Both the position numbers and the translations under genes were made by a program. The notes beneath the pieces are model-generated. The model was given only the letters and a program-made list of their open reading frames with translations. It was not told the DNA's origin and made no database searches. A stretch of 64,000 nt of DNA from positions 2,542,001-2,606,000 of the forward strand of contig CAVYTX010000002.1 of assembly GCA_963771545.1 (NCBI GenBank). The letters are read 5' to 3'. Below are positions 18,235 through 26,915 of the stretch, in pieces. Numbering within the stretch: the first letter of the stretch is position 1; the number at the start of each line of letters is the position of its first letter. The stretch is from CAKZLS01 sp963771545. GTDB lineage: Bacteria; Pseudomonadota; Alphaproteobacteria; Rhodospirillales; Defluviicoccaceae.

Positions 18235-18707
18235 TCAGTGAATGGGCGACCTCCCTGTTAAGTGGGAGGCTTCTGTTGCCAGGTGCCTCCCGAACCCCGC
18301 TCAAGCCTTATGCGGCGAGAGCATATGCCTCATTATCGTTGGCATTTGTGTGTTTGGTCCGATAACGGTGGTACCATGCCGGGCAAAAACAATTCCTTTA
18401 CCACGCATGTCGATCCTGTTTCGCCCCCGCAGCATTGAACTCACGCCCCATCGTCGATGGGAATTGGTGGAGGCGCCGGGCACTGCCCCCGGGTCCATTA
18501 CGCTTATTCCGAATCGCGTTTATCGCCATAGTCGATCACTCGACATCCATAATATACGCGTTTGGCCGGTCATTGCGCAACCCACGAAGCGGCAAAATGA
18601 TCCGCATTTGTTCTTCGCTTGGGGAGAACCCGGCTCTGGTTGTCACAATGGGTTACTATCGATGACCGTTGGTATAAAGTGCCGGCGTCGTCACGCCGAG
18701 GAACCTG
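18235..18707. other. Divergent intergenic region sspB/thyX with a CCTCCC hairpin
   Basis: 473 bp without a credible gene. CCTCCC (18250-18255) and GGGAGG (18264-18269) form a short stem with an 8-nt loop, and a second CCTCC lies at 18286-18290, anti-SD-like sequences near the start of the divergent sspB transcript. Copy 3 of the palindromic repeat occupies 18642-18675. A structured leader or small RNA is possible but unproven. Confidence 0.35.
18642..18675. repeat. Palindromic intergenic repeat, copy 3 (one arm degraded)
   Basis: The core GGTTACTATCGATGACCGTT followed by GGTAT matches the reverse complement of copy 2; the other arm is decayed. It ends 33 nt before the thyX start codon. Confidence 0.65.
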
Positions 18708-19646
18708 ATGAACCTGACCCCCGAGCAAACGGCCGAGATCGAGGCCCAACGCGACATCAGCGCGACCACCCGCCGCGCCACCGTCCCCGCTTTGGAGGAC
18801 ATCCTGTTCCAGCCGATTCCATTATTGGACCACGGGTTTATTCGGGTGATCGACTACATGGGCGACGACGGCGCCATCGTGCAGGCGGCGCGGGTCTCCT
18901 ACGGCAAGGGAACCCGCCGGGTGCAGGACGATGCCGGCCTGATCAACTATCTCATGCGCCACCGGCACACGACGCCGTTCGAGATGTGCGAGATCAAATA
19001 CCACGTCAAACTCCCCATTTTCGTCGCCCGCCAGTGGATCCGTCACCGGACGGCCAACGTCAACGAGTATTCGGCCCGCTATTCGGTTCTCGACAAGGAA
19101 TATTACATCCCCGCGCCGGAGCAACTGGCGACGCAGTCGCGGAGCAACCGTCAGGGCCGTGGCGCGGTGCTCGAGGGCGAGGAGGCCGCCCGCGTTCTCG
19201 ACATTCTTCGCGATGACGCCGAGCGCTGTTACGCCGATTACGAGGAAATGCTCAACGAGGATCGCGACGGCAACCGTCTGAACGACGACCGGGTCGGTTT
19301 GGCGCGCGAACTGGCGCGGATGAACCTGACGCTCAACACGTATACGCAGTGGTACTGGAAAATCGATCTTCACAACCTGCTGCATTTTCTCAGCCTGCGC
19401 GCCGATCCCCACGCCCAGTACGAGATTCGCGTCTACGCTGATGCGATGTTTGAAACCGTGCGGCGTTGGGTGCCCCTTACCTGCGACGCCTTCACCAATT
19501 ACCGCATGGGCGGCGTCCAGCTCTCGGCCCAAGGACTGGACCTGGTCAAAAAGCTGATCGCCGGCGAGGCCGTTGATCAGGAGCAGAGCGGCCTCAGCAA
19601 GCGTGAATGGCGCGAACTGATGGCGGTGCTCGGCCGCGACCCGTAA
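18708..19646 (+). CDS. thyX: Flavin-dependent thymidylate synthase
   Basis: 312 residues. It carries the ThyX signature at 112-126 (RHRTANVNEYSARYS) that binds FAD and dUMP, with the RHRHTTPFE block upstream and the C-terminal YFR-type region WRWVPLTCDAFTNY-like. It makes dTMP from dUMP using methylenetetrahydrofolate and reduced flavin. The ATG start follows CGAGGAACC. The gene stands alone, with a palindromic repeat in its presumed leader. No thyA is visible in the window. Confidence 0.96.
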   Translation: MNLTPEQTAEIEAQRDISATTRRATVPALEDILFQPIPLLDHGFIRVIDYMGDDGAIVQAARVSYGKGTRRVQDDAGLINYLMRHRHTTPFEMCEIKYHVKLPIFVARQWIRHRTANVNEYSARYSVLDKEYYIPAPEQLATQSRSNRQGRGAVLEGEEAARVLDILRDDAERCYADYEEMLNEDRDGNRLNDDRVGLARELARMNLTLNTYTQWYWKIDLHNLLHFLSLRADPHAQYEIRVYADAMFETVRRWVPLTCDAFTNYRMGGVQLSAQGLDLVKKLIAGEAVDQEQSGLSKREWRELMAVLGRDP

Positions 19647-19741
19647 CGGGGGGCGGGCTAATCGAAAAAGTTAAGAACGACCCCCCGCACAGTAGATTTG
19701 CCTCCGTCAAGTTCTCATCCTTCTTTGCTTTTGTCTTTCGA

Positions 19742-20074
19742 TCATCCATAACAGATCGGATGTGAAGCAAGCCATTCGGCCAAGCGCTCCAAGATCAATG
19801 GACTCTGACCCCTTTGCTTCGTGTCGAACAACGCCAACACCTCCGACACCTCGTCCACCGCCGCCCGACGCGCCGACACCTTACCCAGGCGGCGGTCGTA
19901 GAGCCCGTCCGCGCCCTCCGCCTCGAAACGATGTCGCCAGCGCCGGAATGCTCGTTCCGACATCCCCAGAACCTCGGCCGCTTCCGCCACGCTCAAAACA
20001 CCACGCAACGTCCTTCCGTAAACCTCTTCAAACTTCATCAAACGTAGTCCCTGTAACCGCTCCGTCCGCCTCAT
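19742..20074 (-). pseudogene. ISNCY-type transposase, N-terminal fragment
   Basis: About 110 residues: a helix-turn-helix (LSVAEAAEVLGMSERAFRRWRHRFE) with the DRRLGKVS linker that opens ISNCY-family transposases. The catalytic DDE domain is missing; after LFDTKQRG the frame runs into unrelated sequence and stops. The start at ATG 20072-20074 is preceded by GGGGAG; an upstream in-frame ATG (20117-20119) lies in what looks like the element end. This is a broken insertion sequence next to thyX. Confidence 0.7.
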
Positions 20075-20119
20075 CACCGCTCCCCTCGTTTGGAGCAGTT
20101 CTAAAACCGGACAGATCAT

Positions 20120-20671
20120 ATGTTACCTACGCCGGACATATCTCCTGTTGGCGACACCCAAATGAAGTCTTAGCTTGCGCGAGGGAGCGTGTCGTTGTCT
20201 AATATCGGCGTTCGCGTAGGACAAACGGGGTGCGCGCCCCCGGTGGGGCGCAGAGGGGGCGAGTGCGAGCATCGCCAAGAAATGCCTCGGGTGAGGCTGC
20301 GAAGGGCCGTGGAACGGTAGCCGCGACTGAGCGGCGGCAAAAAGTGCTCGGTGGGCTGCATGAGGCGGTGAGCTGCCGTCATCACCGCCGGCGAGCCGAG
20401 CAGGCCTATTGCCTCTCGGTCGAGCGCTTCAGTTTCCATAATCTAGCTACGCGGCGGGACGGCAAACAATCGCCCTTTTCGCACTTTTGGCGATCGTCAA
20501 CGATTAGACGCACAACCAGGCCGCCTAAGCCCTGTTTTTCTCCGTATCTCCACTGTCGCTCGCGCTTCTCCGGGACAGTGGTTTGTTCCTGGATTGGAGC
20601 CAAGGTCCTTGTCAAATAATCCGCGTTCGAAAGGTTGTCACCGAAACTAAGCATTGGAGGAGGAAGCAGCC
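20120..20671. other. Unassigned region upstream of the GMC fusion gene
   Basis: 552 bp. It includes a G/C-rich low-complexity stretch (20228-20260) and many short overlapping frames without recognisable products. The last 20 bp contain the strong RBS of the next gene. No promoter can be assigned with confidence. It may include further debris of the transposase relic. Confidence 0.35.
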
Positions 20672-23362
20672 ATGCCGATCACTACTGAGGACACTGCGTT
20701 TACCCACGATGTGCTCGGGCGTTACGTTTGCAATACTTTTCAGGAAGCGCTGGTTACCGTTGACCCGAGCGCCCGTGCTGACGCCTTACTCCCCGCAACG
20801 GGTGATTTACGGCCCTTCGACTTCATCGTCATTGGCGGCGGGACATTCGGTGCAGCAGTTGCCGAGCACCTCTGGTTCCGCAGTACGGACCGCAGCGAGC
20901 GCATCCTCGTGCTCGAAGGCGGACCCTTCCTCCTGCCGGAGCACGTCCAGAATCTGCCGGCGCTCGGCCTCGACGCCCCTGGCCCGCGCAAGGATCACAC
21001 GCTCCTAGCCGAAGTCTGGGGTCTCGCCTGGAACACGAGTGACCCCGTGGGCTTCCCGGGCCTAGCCTACTGCGTGGGCGGACGCTCTCTCTTCTGGGGC
21101 GGCTGGTCGCCACGGCTGCTGGATTCGGAACTGCCCAATAGCGTCTGGCCCCAGGCGGTGCTGGACGACATAACGCCGAAGACACTGCCCGACGGTCGCA
21201 AAGGCTACTTCCGCCAGTCAAGCGATCAGATCGGCGTCACCGAGACGAACGACTTCATCTTCGGCGAGCTGCATCGGGCGATGCGGAAGCAGCTTTTCGA
21301 TCGTCTTACTGCCGGTCAAGTGACCGACGCAATGGATCTCGCGACGCTGCCGGACCATCCTGCCGTCGAGTATCGCGATACGCCAGCGTCACTGGACGAC
21401 CTCGCCGCGCTGCTCGATATCCCCTTGCCTGATCCGCTGCCCACCGATCCCGGTGAACTCGCGCAGCTTGAGCAGGAGCTTCGCAATACCGCTAAACTCG
21501 AAGCGCCGTTGGCCGTGCAAGGCCAACCGGGTCATGCCGGATTCTTTCCCTTTAACAAGTTCAGCACCGTCCCGCTGCTCTTTAAAGCGACGCGCGAGGC
21601 GGCCAGGCAATCCGGATTTGATGACGTGAGAAAACGGCTGATGGTCGTGCCACAGTGCACCGTTATTCGGCTCAACGTCGTTAGCGATATGGGCGGCCAG
21701 CGCGTAAGCGAGATCGTCATCGGGGGGCGCCCACCTCTGCCCGTGTCACCGGACGCGAAGGTTATCATCGCGCTCGGCACTATCGAGAGCGCCCGACTCG
21801 CACTGCTCTCTTTCGGCAGCGACGGAAAGATCGGCAGAAATCTTATGGCGCACCTGCGATCGAACGTGGATATGCGCGTGCCCCGCGCGGCGCTGGCGGG
21901 CCTGCCGATGACATCGAGCGCACTTGAGGCATCGGCGCTGTTCGTCAAGGGTCAACACCAGTTCAAGAAGCCGGACGGATCCCCGGACGGTGTCGGGCAC
22001 TTTCATTTTCAGATCACCGCATCGGGCCTAGGCGCGACCGGGAGTAATTCCGAGGCTGAGCTATTCAAAAAAGTCCCCGATATCGATACGTTCGATGCAC
22101 ACAAGAACGCGACCGACACGCACGTCGTGATCACCATCCGCGGTATCGGAGAGATGGAGCCGAAGAACGATATGGACTTCGGCAACTCGGTTACCCTCGA
22201 TCTCGATCCGCAGCAGGACGATGATTTTCAGGAGAGGCGCGCCTTTGTTAACATTCAGCCAAGCGCTCGAGACGCGGAGCTGTGGGACACGATGGACACA
22301 GCGGCGGATGACGTCGCGAAGATCTTTGCCGGTGGGTCCAATATCGATGTGATTAAAAATGGGCAGGTGATTGCACCGAATGTTGATCCAAGCCTACTCT
22401 CTACTATTCTCCCGTTTAAGTTCTCTGACGCGAGCGGTTTCGGACGCCGCGACCGTCTCGGCACGACCCATCATGAAGCGGGGACACTTCGGATGGGCAG
22501 TCCTTCCACTTCGGTGACCGACGCTAACTGCCGCTTTCACAATGTGGGCAATGCATATATCGCTGGGCCTGCACTTTTCCCTACTATCGGCTCGCCGAAC
22601 CCGATGCTCACCGGCATTGCGTTCGCACGCCGTCTCGGAGATCATTTGATTCCCGACCCACCGCCGGCAACGCCCGAACCCACTTTTGCCTACTTGTTTG
22701 ACGGAAGCGCCGCGCAGTTCGCAAACTGGCAGATGGTGGTTGGCGGTGGCTCATTCACTCAGTTCGGCCGAACCTTGATCGCCCAACAGGACATAAGGGG
22801 CATGGGATTGCTTTTCTACCCGCTGCAGACTTTCGAGAATTTCATTCTGCGCCTCAATTTCCTGCTGCCACATCCGCGCGGCAACAACAACGATAACTCG
22901 GGGGTCTTCGTCCGCTTTCGCGACCCGCGTCTGCCTGACCCCGCACCCAATCCTGCCGACCCGTCGGACAACGCCGCTTTTGTCGCGGTGCATACCGGGT
23001 TCGAAATCCAAATCGACGAAGAAGCGCGCGGCGACAGCCGTTTCGGCGAACCTGATGGTTCGTTCTTCGCCAGGACGGGAGCCATTTACAAGATCACATC
23101 GCTGGGCACGGGGCAGGGGCAACAGGAGTATAAGAATACCCAAAACCTCGCAGCCGAGCACTGGCACGCCTACGAAATCGAGGTAAAAAACCAGGACTAC
23201 ATTGTCCGCCTCAACGGCCAGGAAGCAACGCGCTTCCGCCGCGCCGCGACCGATACGGTGCGAGGGAATCCGCCTAGTGTTGATCCCAACTCGGGCTTCA
23301 TCGGTCTGCAGACCCATACCGGCAACCTCGCCTTCGCGAATATCCGAATCAAAACGTTGTAG
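20672..23362 (+). CDS. GMC-type FAD oxidoreductase fused to a DUF1080 (3-keto-glycoside hydrolase-like) domain
   Basis: 896 residues. The N-terminal ~650 residues are a GMC-superfamily flavoenzyme: dinucleotide-binding FIVIGGGTFGAAVAEHL (51-67), GGRSLFWGGWSPR active-site/FAD loop, and the C-terminal HHEAGTLRMG and GNAYIAGPALFPTIGSPNP (about 597-650) with the catalytic His region. After a Pro-rich linker (DPPPATPEPT), about 671-896 is a DUF1080 beta-sandwich: FDGS....NW, DNSGVFVRFRDP, FEIQIDEEARGD, TGAIYK, WHAYEIEVKNQDYIVRLNG, GFIGLQTH. DUF1080 proteins include 3-keto-disaccharide hydrolases that cleave sugars oxidised at C3. No signal peptide is visible. The ATG at 20672 follows GGAGGAGG. Both activities in one chain are inferred. 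Confidence 0.85.
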   Translation: MPITTEDTAFTHDVLGRYVCNTFQEALVTVDPSARADALLPATGDLRPFDFIVIGGGTFGAAVAEHLWFRSTDRSERILVLEGGPFLLPEHVQNLPALGLDAPGPRKDHTLLAEVWGLAWNTSDPVGFPGLAYCVGGRSLFWGGWSPRLLDSELPNSVWPQAVLDDITPKTLPDGRKGYFRQSSDQIGVTETNDFIFGELHRAMRKQLFDRLTAGQVTDAMDLATLPDHPAVEYRDTPASLDDLAALLDIPLPDPLPTDPGELAQLEQELRNTAKLEAPLAVQGQPGHAGFFPFNKFSTVPLLFKATREAARQSGFDDVRKRLMVVPQCTVIRLNVVSDMGGQRVSEIVIGGRPPLPVSPDAKVIIALGTIESARLALLSFGSDGKIGRNLMAHLRSNVDMRVPRAALAGLPMTSSALEASALFVKGQHQFKKPDGSPDGVGHFHFQITASGLGATGSNSEAELFKKVPDIDTFDAHKNATDTHVVITIRGIGEMEPKNDMDFGNSVTLDLDPQQDDDFQERRAFVNIQPSARDAELWDTMDTAADDVAKIFAGGSNIDVIKNGQVIAPNVDPSLLSTILPFKFSDASGFGRRDRLGTTHHEAGTLRMGSPSTSVTDANCRFHNVGNAYIAGPALFPTIGSPNPMLTGIAFARRLGDHLIPDPPPATPEPTFAYLFDGSAAQFANWQMVVGGGSFTQFGRTLIAQQDIRGMGLLFYPLQTFENFILRLNFLLPHPRGNNNDNSGVFVRFRDPRLPDPAPNPADPSDNAAFVAVHTGFEIQIDEEARGDSRFGEPDGSFFARTGAIYKITSLGTGQGQQEYKNTQNLAAEHWHAYEIEVKNQDYIVRLNGQEATRFRRAATDTVRGNPPSVDPNSGFIGLQTHTGNLAFANIRIKTL

Positions 23363-23387
23363 GAACGACTAACAAGCGGTTCAGCCT

Positions 23388-23456
23388 GTACCGGCAACGG
23401 TGGCGCCAGAGACTCTCGATGACACGAAACCCCCAAATCGCCGCCGTTGCCGGTAC
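23388..23456. repeat. Inverted repeat (18-bp arms, one mismatch) after the GMC fusion gene
   Basis: Arms 23388-23405 and 23439-23456 (GTACCGGCAACGG core) enclose 33 nt. It sits 26 bp after the stop and 99 bp before the RAYT gene; it could be a terminator-like or REP-type hairpin. Confidence 0.65.
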
Positions 23457-23554
23457 CACTGCATTCCTTCGGAGAACGACGGGGTCAGCCTCTCGATTGA
23501 TTGATGGTTTTGCGGTAACCTTACGCAGTGTAAGCAGTACATAGTGGATGCTCC

Positions 23555-24280
23555 ATGGCGCGCCTTTCCCGCTATGTCTTGCCGGGTTATCCGCAGCACG
23601 TGATCCAGCGGGGCAACAACCGTCAGGCGATCTTTGCCGACGACGAGGACCAGGCGTACTTCCGCGAACTCCTGCGCGACGGCGTCGGCAAGTGCGGCTG
23701 CGACATCCATGCGTACGTGTTGATGACCAATCACGTTCATTTGCTGTTGACGCCCCGCGAGGGCGGCGGCATTGGCCGCTTGTTTCAACACGTCGGCCGA
23801 TACTACGTGTCGTACTTCAACCGCCGCCACCGGCGCACCGGCACGCTGTGGGAGCGGCGGTACAGGGCAACCGTGATCGACCCCGAAGGCTACCTTCTGA
23901 CCTGTTATCGATACATCGAGCTGAACCCGGTGCGGGCCAAATTGGTCAAGCATCCGAAGGACTATCCGGGATCGAGTTACCGGGCCAATGCCAAAGGGCG
24001 CGCGGATGGCATCGTCGCGCCGCATCCGGTCTACGAAGCGTTGGGTCCGGATCCGGCGGCACGGCAAGCGGCCTACCGGCAGCTGTTCCGCCGCCGCATC
24101 GGCGAGCCGGCGCTCGACGAGATCCGCGCGGCCACGAACAAGGGGTGGGTACTGGGAACAGACCGCTTCCGCAAGAAGGTGGAAGAGATACTGGATCGTC
24201 CCGCTGCGCCCAGACCCAAGGGCGGCGACCGCCGCTCCAAGGCCTATCGCGAGTCGGTCAAAGTGGCCTCAAACCATTGA
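23555..24280 (+). CDS. REP-associated tyrosine transposase (RAYT, IS200-like domain)
   Basis: 241 residues with a Y1 HUH fold. The metal-binding pair is His60-Val-His62 (MTNHVHLLL), and the catalytic Tyr is probably Tyr120 or Tyr118 in CYRYIELNPVRA. GYPQHVIQRGNNRQ at the N-terminus and GTLWERRYRATVID are RAYT hallmarks. The C-terminal ~80 residues are basic and specific to this subclass. RAYTs are domesticated single-copy transposases that cleave REP palindromes in single-stranded DNA. A REP-like inverted pair lies 26 bp downstream (24306-24414) and another inverted repeat upstream, as expected. Confidence 0.92.
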   Translation: MARLSRYVLPGYPQHVIQRGNNRQAIFADDEDQAYFRELLRDGVGKCGCDIHAYVLMTNHVHLLLTPREGGGIGRLFQHVGRYYVSYFNRRHRRTGTLWERRYRATVIDPEGYLLTCYRYIELNPVRAKLVKHPKDYPGSSYRANAKGRADGIVAPHPVYEALGPDPAARQAAYRQLFRRRIGEPALDEIRAATNKGWVLGTDRFRKKVEEILDRPAAPRPKGGDRRSKAYRESVKVASNH

Positions 24281-24305
24281 TCCCAATCATCGTGAAGTCA
24301 CCGGC

Positions 24306-24414
24306 ATTTCTGGATCGCCGCGCCTTCGGCTCGCGATGACAAGCAGGGTGTTGGCGAGAGCCGTCGCACTCCTTCGTCACTGCGAGGAGCGCAGCGCCGC
24401 GGCAGCTCAGAAAA
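24306..24414. repeat. REP/BIME-like inverted pair next to the RAYT gene
   Basis: Left unit 24306-24340 (TTTCTGGATCGCCGCG core, ends GCGATGAC) and right unit 24376-24414 (GTCACTGCGAGGAGCGCAGC core, ends TCAGAAAA) are imperfect reverse complements. Each is itself a small hairpin (CGCGCCTTCGGCTCGCG). The spacer is about 35 nt. Confidence 0.75.
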
Positions 24415-24481
24415 GCCGATGGCGCGCTTGGCACTGTCGCGCCCGTCTTCGGGCCGGACGCTACCGGGAACGTGTTTGCGT

Positions 24482-25603
24482 CTATTGAATGACGATTCGC
24501 GGCGCGGCGGCGGCTTGTGCCGCCGTGGTTTGTTGGACCTTGCTCCACACCGCCGCGGCGATGGCCATGTAGGCCTTGGCGTGCTCGCTATCGGGATCGG
24601 TGGCGACGATGGGATGGCCGTCATCGGAGGTCTGGCGAATCACCGTGTCGAGCGGGATCTCGCCGAGGAAGTCCATGCCCAGGCGGTCGGCTTCCCGCCG
24701 GGCCCCGCCATGTCCGAAGATTTCCGTCCGGTGGCCGCAATTGGGGCACGAGAAATAGCTCATGTTCTCGATCAAACCGAGGACCGGCACCTCCACCTTG
24801 CGGAACATGTTGAGGCCCTTGCGGGCGTCGATGAGGGCGATGTCCTGAGGCGTCGACACGATGACGGCGCCGGCCAAGGGCACCTTTTGGGCCATGGTCA
24901 GCTGGGTATCTCCGGTGCCCGGCGGCATGTCCACGATCATCACGTCGAGGGGGCCCCAGGCAACGTCGCGCATCATCTGTTCGAGCGCGCCTTGAACCAT
25001 GGGACCGCGCCAGACGATGGGCGTTTCCTCCTCCACCAGGAAGGCCATGGACATGGATTTGATGCCGTATTTTTCGATGGGATCCAGTTTGACGCCGTCG
25101 CTGGACACCGGCTGCCCGGTGATACCGAGGAGCCGGCGCAGCGACGGACCGTAAATATCGGCGTCGAGAAGCCCCACGCGGTGACCCTGCGCCGCCAGGC
25201 CGAGCGCCAGGTTGACGGCCGTCGTCGATTTGCCGACGCCGCCCTTGCCCGAAGCGACGGCGACGATGGCCCGAACGTCGGGCAGAAGGCTGCCGCCTTG
25301 AGCGCCCGGGGCCGGCCCGGGGTGCGCGGCCGCCGGGCCGCCCGTGGTTTTCTTGCGCTCGGCGGTCAACACGACGCTGGCCGTGATCACGCCGGGCATC
25401 TTGTGAACAAGATTTTCCACCTGTTCGCGCAGCGGCTCCATCCGCGGTCCCCGTTCCGGATCGACCTCGAGCGCGAACGCCACGTGTCCATCCTTTATTC
25501 TCAACCCCTGGATCATGCCGAGGCTGACGATGTCCTGGTTGCGCTCCTTGTCGACGACGCAACGAAGGGCGTCGACGATTTGCTGTTCGGTAACTGCTGC
25601 CAT
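24482..25603 (-). CDS. mrp: Mrp/ApbC iron-sulfur cluster carrier ATPase
   Basis: 373 residues. About 1-90 is a MIP18/DUF59 domain (EQQIVDALRCVVDKE...DIVSLGMI). The P-loop NTPase domain has a deviant Walker A with two lysines (SGKGGVGKST, 118-127), DADIYGPS, DMPPGTGDTQ and the cluster-binding CPNC pair Cys286/Cys289. It loads [4Fe-4S] clusters onto apo-proteins; the class I fumarase upstream is a plausible client. The start at MAAVTEQQ (25601-25603) fits the family; upstream in-frame sequence is promoter DNA. It is divergent from hflK, a common alphaproteobacterial arrangement. Confidence 0.95.
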   Translation of the reverse strand: MAAVTEQQIVDALRCVVDKERNQDIVSLGMIQGLRIKDGHVAFALEVDPERGPRMEPLREQVENLVHKMPGVITASVVLTAERKKTTGGPAAAHPGPAPGAQGGSLLPDVRAIVAVASGKGGVGKSTTAVNLALGLAAQGHRVGLLDADIYGPSLRRLLGITGQPVSSDGVKLDPIEKYGIKSMSMAFLVEEETPIVWRGPMVQGALEQMMRDVAWGPLDVMIVDMPPGTGDTQLTMAQKVPLAGAVIVSTPQDIALIDARKGLNMFRKVEVPVLGLIENMSYFSCPNCGHRTEIFGHGGARREADRLGMDFLGEIPLDTVIRQTSDDGHPIVATDPDSEHAKAYMAIAAAVWSKVQQTTAAQAAAAPRIVIQ

Positions 25604-25802
25604 CCCTAAAGATCTCCCCGGGGTTGTGTTTCGTATATGCGTTTGACAAATCGAGGTGCGTTGCACGGTCCGCCTAGCTGTCCTATAAGGCACCTGACTC
25701 CCATATATGGTTTGGTAAGGCAACGTCCATACTCGACGTCCGGTCGCGAACAGGCCGAATAGGTGGGCAGAGTAGTTTAACGGAAAAGGAGCGGATTACC
25801 GC

Positions 25803-26915
25803 ATGGCTTGGAACCCAAAAGGCGGCCCCTGGGGCGGTGGCGGTGGCGGTGGCGGTGGCGGTGGCGGCCCGTGGGGCGGCGGCGGTCCGTCCACCCCTCC
25901 CCCCCCGAACATCGAAGAAATGCTGCGGCAAAGTCAGGAGCGTTTCAAACGGTTTATACCCAGCGGCGGCGGCGGGCGCGGTATTGCCCTGGTGATTGGT
26001 GTCCTGTTGGCGATCTGGCTCGCGACAGGGTTTTATCGAGTTCAGCCGGGAGAGCAGGGTGTGGAACTGCTGTTCGGCAAATTCTACGCCACCCAGAGCC
26101 CGGGCTTGAATTATTTTTTACCCGCGCCGATCGGCGAAGTCCTCAAACCAAACGTAGAGGTAACCAACCAGCTCACCATCGGCTTCCGCGGCAGCACCGA
26201 CTCGGGAAGCGGCGGCGGCACACGAGACGTAGCGCAGGAAAGCCTGATGCTGACCGAGGATCAAAATATCATCGACGTAGACTTCGTGGTGCAGTGGCGG
26301 ATCAAGAATGCCGCCGATTTCCTGTTCAACATCCGCGATCCCGAGGGTACGGTGAAATTGGCCGCCGAGAGCGCGATCCGCGAAGTGATGGGGCAGACGC
26401 GGCTCGAAGACGCATTGACCATCAAGCGCCAGGAAGTGGACCAGCGGACCAAGGAGTTGCTGCAAAAAATTCTGGACAGTTACGGCGCCGGTGTTTTTAT
26501 CGCCGAGGTCAAGCAGCTCAAGGTCGATCCGCCCGCCGAGGTGATCGACGCGTTCAACGACGTGCAGCGCGCCCGCCAGGACAAGGACCGGTCCGTCAAC
26601 GAGGCGCTGGCCTACCGCAACGACATCGTGCCAAGGGCCAAAGGTGAAGCCGAACGCATCGTCCTGGAGGCGACCGGTTACCGGGAGAAGGTCGTGCGCG
26701 ACGCCGAGGGTGAAGCCAACCGCTTCAATTCGGTTTTCGAGGCCTACCAGTCAGGCAAGGAAGTGACGACGCGCCGCCTCTATTTGGAGCGCATGCAGCA
26801 GTTATTGGGCAGTACCGATAAGGTGATTATCGATACCGGCGGCAATGGACAGGGCGTCGTTCCCTATCTTCCCTTGCCGGAGCTGCAGAAGCGCAGTCAG
26901 GAGGCAACGCAATGA
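25803..26915 (+). CDS. hflK: FtsH protease modulator HflK
   Basis: 370 residues. A Gly/Pro-rich cytoplasmic N-terminus (up to eleven consecutive Gly codons built from a GGTGGC hexamer run, 25833-25870) precedes one membrane helix (ALVIGVLLAIWLATGFY) and the SPFH/band-7 domain: YRVQPGEQGVELLFGKF, PGLNYFLP, DVDFVVQWRI, SAIREVMG, then a long coiled helix. HflK and HflC form a large periplasmic cage around FtsH and limit its proteolysis. It overlaps hflC by 4 bp (ATGA). Confidence 0.96.
   Translation: MAWNPKGGPWGGGGGGGGGGGGPWGGGGPSTPPPPNIEEMLRQSQERFKRFIPSGGGGRGIALVIGVLLAIWLATGFYRVQPGEQGVELLFGKFYATQSPGLNYFLPAPIGEVLKPNVEVTNQLTIGFRGSTDSGSGGGTRDVAQESLMLTEDQNIIDVDFVVQWRIKNAADFLFNIRDPEGTVKLAAESAIREVMGQTRLEDALTIKRQEVDQRTKELLQKILDSYGAGVFIAEVKQLKVDPPAEVIDAFNDVQRARQDKDRSVNEALAYRNDIVPRAKGEAERIVLEATGYREKVVRDAEGEANRFNSVFEAYQSGKEVTTRRLYLERMQQLLGSTDKVIIDTGGNGQGVVPYLPLPELQKRSQEATQ

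Noticed and set aside
18242..19216. Large plus-strand frame upstream of and across thyX
   Set aside because: It is out of frame with thyX, has no homology and overlaps the ThyX signature; a shadow.
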